From positions 1 through 39,887 of the forward strand of contig JALTKS010000099.1 in NCBI GenBank assembly GCA_027006175.1: a stretch of 39,887 nt of DNA, given 5' to 3'. The translations under genes and the position numbers were made by a program. The first letter of the stretch is position 1. Each line of letters opens with the position of its first letter. This stretch comes from Gammaproteobacteria bacterium (GTDB taxonomy: Bacteria > Pseudomonadota > Gammaproteobacteria > AKS1). Below are positions 35,038-39,887 of the stretch, in pieces. Below the pieces are notes generated by a model. It was not told the origin of the DNA. It did not search any database and saw nothing but the letters and a program-made list of their open reading frames with translations.

Positions 35038-37608
35038 TTAAAGCTGATCAATCAGACCTTTTGCTTCTGATTGTTGATCCTCACTACCTTCTGTTAGTAC
35101 TTCATCAAGAATAGCTCGAGCACCGTCAGGGTCACCCATATCAATGTAAGCCTTTGCAAGATCAAGCTTGGTAGCAACCTCATCCATACCCAGCATGGCA
35201 TCATCGACGTCAGCATCTAAATTCAGGCTGTCATCATCAATTTTAGCTTCTGGCTCACTCACGTCTGGTTCGTCTAAAACGAGCTCATCTGAACCTGTAT
35301 CGGTAGCTGTGTCACTATCATCTAGTTCAAGCTCCAAATCCCCAAAGTCAATTGCTTGCTCTGGTTCCTCTGTAGGCGTTTCTTCACTTGTGGTCGTATC
35401 AGTTACATCATCTATTTCCAGAGAAAGCTCATCCATCTCTAATGTTAAGTCATCATCCTCGTCTGTGTCAGAACCAGACTCAAATGATTCAAGCTCCATA
35501 TCAAGTGATAATTCATCATCACTATCAACGCTTAATTTCTCCGAATCACTATCAGCAGCTGATGTGACATCATCCATATCAAGACTTAAATCAAGATCAT
35601 CATCCAGGTCATCACTGATACCTTCAAGATCAGAAAAGTCATCTTCACTTGCTGATTCATCTGCACCAAATAATTCATTACCAGGGCAAAGTTCACGACC
35701 CATTACAACTGCTTTATCCCACAGAGCAGTATTTTGATCATCCATTGAATTATTAAGCTGGGTTGCATGTGCCAGGAACGACTCAGCATTGCCAGTTGCA
35801 TGGTAAACTTCCATCAACTTCAATCGAAGATCCAGTCTATCCGGCTCTTGTTCAATTGAAGCAAGTAATAGCTCTTCAGCTTGTTGATGCTTACCATAGG
35901 CAATGTAAACATCTGCCTCGGCCGAAGGATCAACTTCACTGGAATCAGATTCCAGCGCACCATCCATTGCGCTCGGTGCAAAATCACTCAATAAACTTGT
36001 TTCTGCATTCGGCGTTGTCGTCGTTGTTGAAGCAGCTGGTTTACCCGAGAGAATACTTTCAGGGAACTGCATATTATTTTGACGACGTTTTATGATTAAC
36101 CAAACCACCACAAGTATTGCAATCAATACGGCAATCATTGCCCCAAGAATCATTGGATCATCAAACAAACCAGGTTCTTGGTGAGATTCAACCGGTTTGG
36201 CTGCAACAGGAGGCTTAGGCTTAACGTCTGGTGTCTTCACCTTTGGTATTTCATCCAGAGCATAAGGATTAATCTTATTGCTGTCCGGCACAACCGGCTT
36301 AACAACCGATTTAACAGGTTCTGGTTTTTCTTCAACAACTGGCTCAGGTGTTGTTTCAACAACAGCTGGGGCTGCTTTGCTCGAATCCGTTAATTTACTT
36401 TGTAACTCAGAAAGAGAATCATCTTTTAGCTCAAGCAAACGCTCCATTGAACCTATTTGATCTTCTAACGACTTAACACGGCTTTGAAGCTCATCATTTT
36501 CTTTCGTTTTAGATGCGATTTGTTCATTTGCGAGCGCCAATTTTTCTGAAGAAGCTGCATCATCTTCACCAACACCTTGTGAACCCGTTGACGTAGAATC
36601 AGGTGTTACAAGTTTAACGGTCGACTCGACTGTTTTCGGCGCGATTGAAGACTTACTTGTTGAAGCCGTCGTTGTTTTAGTTGTCCCAGTTGGCGTGGCT
36701 GAGCTTGTTAAATTAGTTTGAGCATCGCGCCACGCTAGATTTTGTTGTCGTGCTAATCTAACGGCATCAGCACGATCAATCGCTTGAATATCCGTTAAAT
36801 CGGGTACGCGTAAAACAACTCCCGATTTCAAGCCATTAATATTATTATTTGAAAACGCCTCAGGATTTTCCTTTTGCAAGGCAAGCATCATTTGTGACAC
36901 ACCAATACTATCGTCCGGACGAATTGCCTCGGCTATCGACCAAAGTGTTTGGCTCTTCTTAACTTTATACGTATCGCCCGTATATGCCGGTTTCGCAACA
37001 ACACGAGGTGATTGATCTAATTCTGGCGCAGCCACTGCATCAATTTCGATACGAGGGAATAAATCATCTTCGCGACTACGTGTTACAACAGGTGCCGAAG
37101 GAACAGGCGCTGTAGCAAAAGTGACAGGGGCAGGGGCTGGTTTTTCTTCACGAATAATACGGGTTGGTGCTGCAACAACCGGTGTTTGTACTGGCGCCGC
37201 TTTACGTTGTGCAAAAATAGGCGGGTCAAGTAACAAGGTGTATTCACGCAATAAACGACCACTTGGCCAATCAATATCAACAAGGAAATCAAGAAATGGC
37301 TCACGAATAGGACGGTCGGAGTACACCTTAACGTAGGCATTTCCATCCCCTTTTTCGATCACTTTAAATTTCAGGTATGAAAGGTGTAAAGGACGATCAA
37401 TCCCTGCCGCAGTAAACTCTTTTAGTGTAGCAAGTGAGACACGAATATTGTCGCCTTCACCTGGCCGAACTGAAAACAGTTGAATCTCAGCATTGAGCGG
37501 TTCACTTAGTGCTGATTTTACTTCGATACCACCAACCCCGAGGGTAAAAGCAACATTCGAAGCCAACAGGCAGATCAACGTGGTAAAAAATATTTTGAGT
37601 TTGCGCAA
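35038..37608 (-). CDS. fimV: FimV family polar scaffold protein
   Basis: Inner-membrane hub protein that in Pseudomonas organises the cell pole and supports type IV pili. It is 856 residues long and starts with TTG, supported by GGAG eight bases upstream and an in-frame stop further up. Signal peptide 1-20; FimV N-terminal domain about 22-132; LysM peptidoglycan-binding domain 211-268; coiled coil about 354-408; membrane segment 487-507; TPR-like segment near 570-640; a highly acidic Asp/Glu/Ser region about 660-800; and the C-terminal FimV motif (LDLAKAYIDMGDPDGARAILDEVL). It sits between asd and truA, as in Pseudomonas. Confidence 0.96.
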   Translation of the reverse strand: MRKLKIFFTTLICLLASNVAFTLGVGGIEVKSALSEPLNAEIQLFSVRPGEGDNIRVSLATLKEFTAAGIDRPLHLSYLKFKVIEKGDGNAYVKVYSDRPIREPFLDFLVDIDWPSGRLLREYTLLLDPPIFAQRKAAPVQTPVVAAPTRIIREEKPAPAPVTFATAPVPSAPVVTRSREDDLFPRIEIDAVAAPELDQSPRVVAKPAYTGDTYKVKKSQTLWSIAEAIRPDDSIGVSQMMLALQKENPEAFSNNNINGLKSGVVLRVPDLTDIQAIDRADAVRLARQQNLAWRDAQTNLTSSATPTGTTKTTTASTSKSSIAPKTVESTVKLVTPDSTSTGSQGVGEDDAASSEKLALANEQIASKTKENDELQSRVKSLEDQIGSMERLLELKDDSLSELQSKLTDSSKAAPAVVETTPEPVVEEKPEPVKSVVKPVVPDSNKINPYALDEIPKVKTPDVKPKPPVAAKPVESHQEPGLFDDPMILGAMIAVLIAILVVVWLIIKRRQNNMQFPESILSGKPAASTTTTTPNAETSLLSDFAPSAMDGALESDSSEVDPSAEADVYIAYGKHQQAEELLLASIEQEPDRLDLRLKLMEVYHATGNAESFLAHATQLNNSMDDQNTALWDKAVVMGRELCPGNELFGADESASEDDFSDLEGISDDLDDDLDLSLDMDDVTSAADSDSEKLSVDSDDELSLDMELESFESGSDTDEDDDLTLEMDELSLEIDDVTDTTTSEETPTEEPEQAIDFGDLELELDDSDTATDTGSDELVLDEPDVSEPEAKIDDDSLNLDADVDDAMLGMDEVATKLDLAKAYIDMGDPDGARAILDEVLTEGSEDQQSEAKGLIDQL

Positions 37609-37742
37609 CGTCCCTACTCCATCATCTATTCATTATAATTATCGACTGCACTGAGACGCTAACAGTGACAATCTGATCCCTGTTTTCACAGAGTTATAGG
37701 CCAACAACTAGAATGACCTTTATATAGTTCTTGTAACTATAC

Positions 37743-37770
37743 ATTATAGATAGCATTTTACAAATTTCAC
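37743..37770 (-). promoter_or_regulatory. Candidate promoter of fimV
   Basis: GTGAAA (37770-37765), a 16-base spacer and a perfect TATAAT (37748-37743) on the minus strand, downstream of the asd terminator. It implies a fimV leader of about 125 nt. Confidence 0.5.
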
Positions 37771-37832
37771 GGCTGAAACTGTGATTAAATCAACATTCAG
37801 ACGATTTAAAAGCAAAAAGTGAGCGTTTTAGA

Positions 37833-37862
37833 ATAAAACCGGCCGAGCGAAGCCCAGCCGGT
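37833..37862 (-). terminator. Intrinsic terminator of asd
   Basis: An 11-bp stem including two G-U pairs (outer arms ACCGGC at 37862-37857 and GCCGGT at 37843-37838) closes a tight TTC-type loop and is followed by TTTATT on the minus strand. It lies about 57 bases after the asd stop. Confidence 0.78.
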
Positions 37863-37918
37863 GATTCGTTAATAAACCTTGTATTCCTATTAAGTAATTG
37901 TTTTATAAGAAATTATAT

Positions 37919-39031
37919 TTATTTTTGCTCAAGCAAAATTCTTAACATACGACGTAGAGGCTCCGCTGCGCCCCATAACAACTGATCACCCACCGTAAAC
38001 GCCGATAAATAATCATTACCCATAGTTAATTTACGCAAACGCCCTACAGGTACATCCAATGTCCCCGTTACAGCAGCGGGTGTAAGCGCTTTCATGCTGA
38101 TATCACGGTCATTTGGTACAACTTTCACCCAATCATTGGCTTGCGCAAGGATATTATCAATCTCATCCAATGGCACATCTTTGTTTAACTTAATAGTCAT
38201 TGCCTGACTATGGCAGCGCATTGCGCCGATTCGAACACAAATGCCATCAATCGGTGTTGGATTCGCTGAAGTACCAAGAATTTTGTTGGTTTCGACCTGT
38301 GCCTTCCATTCTTCACGGGTTTGACCTGTTTCAAGCTGCGAATCCAGCCACGGAATTAAACTTCCCGCCAATGGCACTCCCCATTGGTCAAGCGGATATT
38401 CATCACCGCGCAGGAAATCAGTGACCTGTCGGTCAATATCCAGAATTGCTGAAGCCGGATCATCGACCAGCGTTTTTACATCATCATGGATTGCGCCCAT
38501 TTGTTTTATCAGCTCGCGCATATTCTTGGCGCCTGCACCCGATGCTGCCTGGTAGGTCATGGGGCTGATCCATTCAACCAGATTTTGTTTAAACAAACCA
38601 CCAATCGCCATCAACATTAAGCTAACGGTACAGTTACCGCCAACAAAGGTTTTACCACCCTTCGCCAACGAATCTTTAATAACATCCATATTAACCGGGT
38701 CAAGTACGATGACGCTTTCATCTTCCATGCGTAATGAAGAAGCCGCATCAATCCAGTAACCTTTCCAGCCGGATGCGCGTAATTTAGGATAAATTTCTTC
38801 AGTGTAACCACCACCCTGACAGGAGATAATGACTTCCATCGCTGACAATTCGGCAATGTCATTGGCGTCTTTCAGTGCTGGCACATCTTTACCTACGTCA
38901 GGACCGGCTTGCCCTGTTTGTGATGTGGTGAAGAAAACCGGATCGATTAAATCAAAATCGTTTTCTTCGCGCATTCGTTGCATGAGCACCGAACCCACCA
39001 TTCCTCGCCAACCGATTAATCCTGTACGCAT
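37919..39031 (-). CDS. asd: Aspartate-semialdehyde dehydrogenase
   Basis: NADPH enzyme reducing aspartyl phosphate to aspartate semialdehyde, the branch point for lysine, diaminopimelate, threonine and methionine. It is 370 residues long, the gammaproteobacterial long form. N-terminal nucleotide motif is [16 protein letters not shown], the catalytic cysteine is Cys134 in [10 protein letters not shown], and SGAGAKNM and the [11 protein letters not shown] histidine segment complete the site. AGGAG lies nine bases before the ATG. It follows leuB, the conserved order, and supplies the homoserine route that MetZ completes. Confidence 0.98.
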   Translation of the reverse strand: MRTGLIGWRGMVGSVLMQRMREENDFDLIDPVFFTTSQTGQAGPDVGKDVPALKDANDIAELSAMEVIISCQGGGYTEEIYPKLRASGWKGYWIDAASSLRMEDESVIVLDPVNMDVIKDSLAKGGKTFVGGNCTVSLMLMAIGGLFKQNLVEWISPMTYQAASGAGAKNMRELIKQMGAIHDDVKTLVDDPASAILDIDRQVTDFLRGDEYPLDQWGVPLAGSLIPWLDSQLETGQTREEWKAQVETNKILGTSANPTPIDGICVRIGAMRCHSQAMTIKLNKDVPLDEIDNILAQANDWVKVVPNDRDISMKALTPAAVTGTLDVPVGRLRKLTMGNDYLSAFTVGDQLLWGAAEPLRRMLRILLEQK

Positions 39032-39112
39032 TTTCTTAACTCCTAACTATTTAATTCTGTGTTTTTCAGTCTTTAATTTAATTCAACATGTTTCAATAAA
39101 TCACCTGAAACC

Positions 39113-39220
39113 TTAGGTTGTATTAGGGTTACGCCAGCCTCATTAGGTGTTAAGTTCGCCGACGTCAAGCACTCAGCGTGGAGGTGACCTTTGCGCACCC
39201 ATGCAGCGAACCAAACCTAA
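39113..39220 (-). repeat. Structured, repeat-like element between leuB and asd
   Basis: A 108-base element bounded by perfect 7-bp inverted ends TTAGGTT (39113-39119) and AACCTAA (39214-39220) contains a second nested 6-bp pair (GTTCGC 39154-39159 with GCGAAC 39206-39211). Three TTAGG-type copies lie on its left side, one with GGGTTACGC. The GGGTTACG and AACC elements recall short dispersed repeats of proteobacteria, but a structured leader RNA of asd is also possible. The strand given is that of the flanking genes. It is more G+C-rich than the surrounding gap. Confidence 0.45.
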
Positions 39221-39231
39221 TCACATTAACT

Positions 39232-39887
39232 TTACTTACCAGCTCTCATCGCAGCCACAACCGCATCACCCATTTCAGCCGTACCAATAACCGTCATGCC
39301 ATCCGAACTAATATCAACCGTACGCAATCCCTGATCGAGAACAGAACCAACCGCATCTTCAATACGCTGCGCATCGTCCGCCTTGTCAAAGGTATAACGC
39401 AACATCATCGCTACCGATAAAATAGTTGCCAATGGATTCGCTTTGTTCTCACCGGCAATGTCCGGCGCGGAACCATGAATCGGTTCGTACATGCCTTTAC
39501 CACTTGCATCAAGAGAAGCCGATGGCAACATGCCAATGGAACCCGTTAACATGGCGGCACAGTCTGAAAGAATGTCGCCAAACATATTGGTCGTCACCAT
39601 TACATCAAACTGTTTGGGGGCGCGAACTAATTGCATTGCCGCGTTATCCACGTACATGTGGTTTAATTCAACCTCAGGATAGTCTTTGGAAATATCAATC
39701 ATAACGTCGCGCCACATTTCGGTGACTTCAAGGACATTGGCTTTATCCACTGAACATAAACGGCGATCACGTTTCATTGCAATATCAAACGCATTACGAC
39801 CAATACGTTCTACTTCGGATTCGCTGTAAACCAATGTGTTGTAACCCTGGCGTTGTCCATCGTCCAGTGTGCGAATACCACGTGGCT
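39232..39887 (-). CDS. leuB: 3-isopropylmalate dehydrogenase (5' end outside window)
   Basis: NAD-dependent oxidative decarboxylase of leucine synthesis. Only the C-terminal 217 or so residues are present; the frame is open to the window edge ([30 protein letters not shown]). The diagnostic segments [20 protein letters not shown] and [19 protein letters not shown] (NAD-binding and catalytic regions) are intact, and the protein ends [13 protein letters not shown]. It is upstream of asd on the same strand, separated by 200 bases holding a structured element. Confidence 0.97.
   Translation of the reverse strand, partial: PRGIRTLDDGQRQGYNTLVYSESEVERIGRNAFDIAMKRDRRLCSVDKANVLEVTEMWRDVMIDISKDYPEVELNHMYVDNAAMQLVRAPKQFDVMVTTNMFGDILSDCAAMLTGSIGMLPSASLDASGKGMYEPIHGSAPDIAGENKANPLATILSVAMMLRYTFDKADDAQRIEDAVGSVLDQGLRTVDISSDGMTVIGTAEMGDAVVAAMRAGK

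Larger units (their letters stand above)
37609..37918. other. Intergenic region between asd and fimV
   Basis: This 310-base gap holds the fimV promoter candidate (37743-37770), a leader of about 125 nt before the fimV TTG start, and the asd terminator (37833-37862). Nothing else with clear structure is visible. Confidence 0.75.

Noticed and set aside
35168-35737. 189-residue plus-strand open frame, very Ser-rich
   Set aside because: It is the antisense of the Asp/Glu/Ser-rich region of fimV; its composition is a reflection of that acidic repeat region and it has no ribosome site or family match.
36655-36700. Low-complexity Thr/Ser run in fimV as a separate repeat element
   Set aside because: It is a disordered linker inside the continuous fimV frame.
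39113-39220. Lysine riboswitch upstream of asd
   Set aside because: asd is often under such control, but the conserved lysine-aptamer core elements are not found; only nested inverted repeats are seen.

Overview
The window is a stretch of a gammaproteobacterial chromosome of moderate G+C content. Three conserved gammaproteobacterial gene blocks are recognisable: tig-clpP-clpX-lon-hupB-ppiD, folD-cysS//ppiA-ppiB-lpxH, and leuB-asd-fimV-truA-trpF-trpB-trpA-accD-folC-dedD-cvpA-purF-metZ. The overall style (methionine made through a MetZ sulfhydrylase, FimV, this block order) fits Thiotrichales/Methylophaga-like or Pseudomonas-like lineages, but species cannot be named from sequence alone. No phage, insertion sequence, plasmid gene or CRISPR array is visible.

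Layout. (1) 1-8177, all on the minus strand: protein quality control (trigger factor, ClpP, ClpX, Lon), the nucleoid protein HU and the periplasmic chaperone PpiD (cut by the window edge), with tRNA-Val and tRNA-Asp between hupB and ppiD. lon has a good heat-shock type promoter and hupB has a near-consensus sigma-70 promoter. (2) 8222-8965: a tRNA cluster (Pro, Arg, His, Lys, terminator, then Leu just ahead of tig). (3) 9111-14083: folD, a secreted protein of unknown function, cysS, two tandem cyclophilins and lpxH. (4) 14069-16994: a minus-strand unit of an EAL phosphodiesterase, a DUF455 ferritin-like protein and a lipoprotein. (5) 17192-27154: mscS, metZ, purF, cvpA, dedD, folC, accD, trpA, trpB, trpF. 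metZ is preceded by a clear SAM-II riboswitch with its own promoter and intrinsic terminator, so methionine synthesis is feedback-controlled by S-adenosylmethionine. (6) 27303-33525: an accessory segment splitting the usual truA-trpF adjacency. It holds a CPBP membrane protease, a 56-residue orphan protein, a three-gene signalling operon (LuxR-type response regulator, transporter-less ABC substrate-binding protein, BarA-like hybrid kinase), a candidate small RNA, yheU and a one-RRM RNA-binding protein. (7) 33522-39887: truA, an orphan EcfT/CbiQ-like membrane protein, fimV, asd and the end of leuB, with a structured or repeat-like element between leuB and asd.

The most notable items are the SAM-II riboswitch/terminator of metZ (strong), the roughly 105-nt intergenic small RNA candidate with an anti-Shine-Dalgarno CCUCCUCC stretch and an otherwise orphan terminator (moderate), and the periplasmic-binding-protein/hybrid-kinase/regulator triad inserted into a conserved housekeeping block (moderate). 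The rest is ordinary housekeeping content. Start codons were revised where the longest open frame was not the best choice (hupB, cysS, ppiB, cvpA, trpA, trpB, truA, the EcfT-like gene, the RRM gene and the 56-residue protein).
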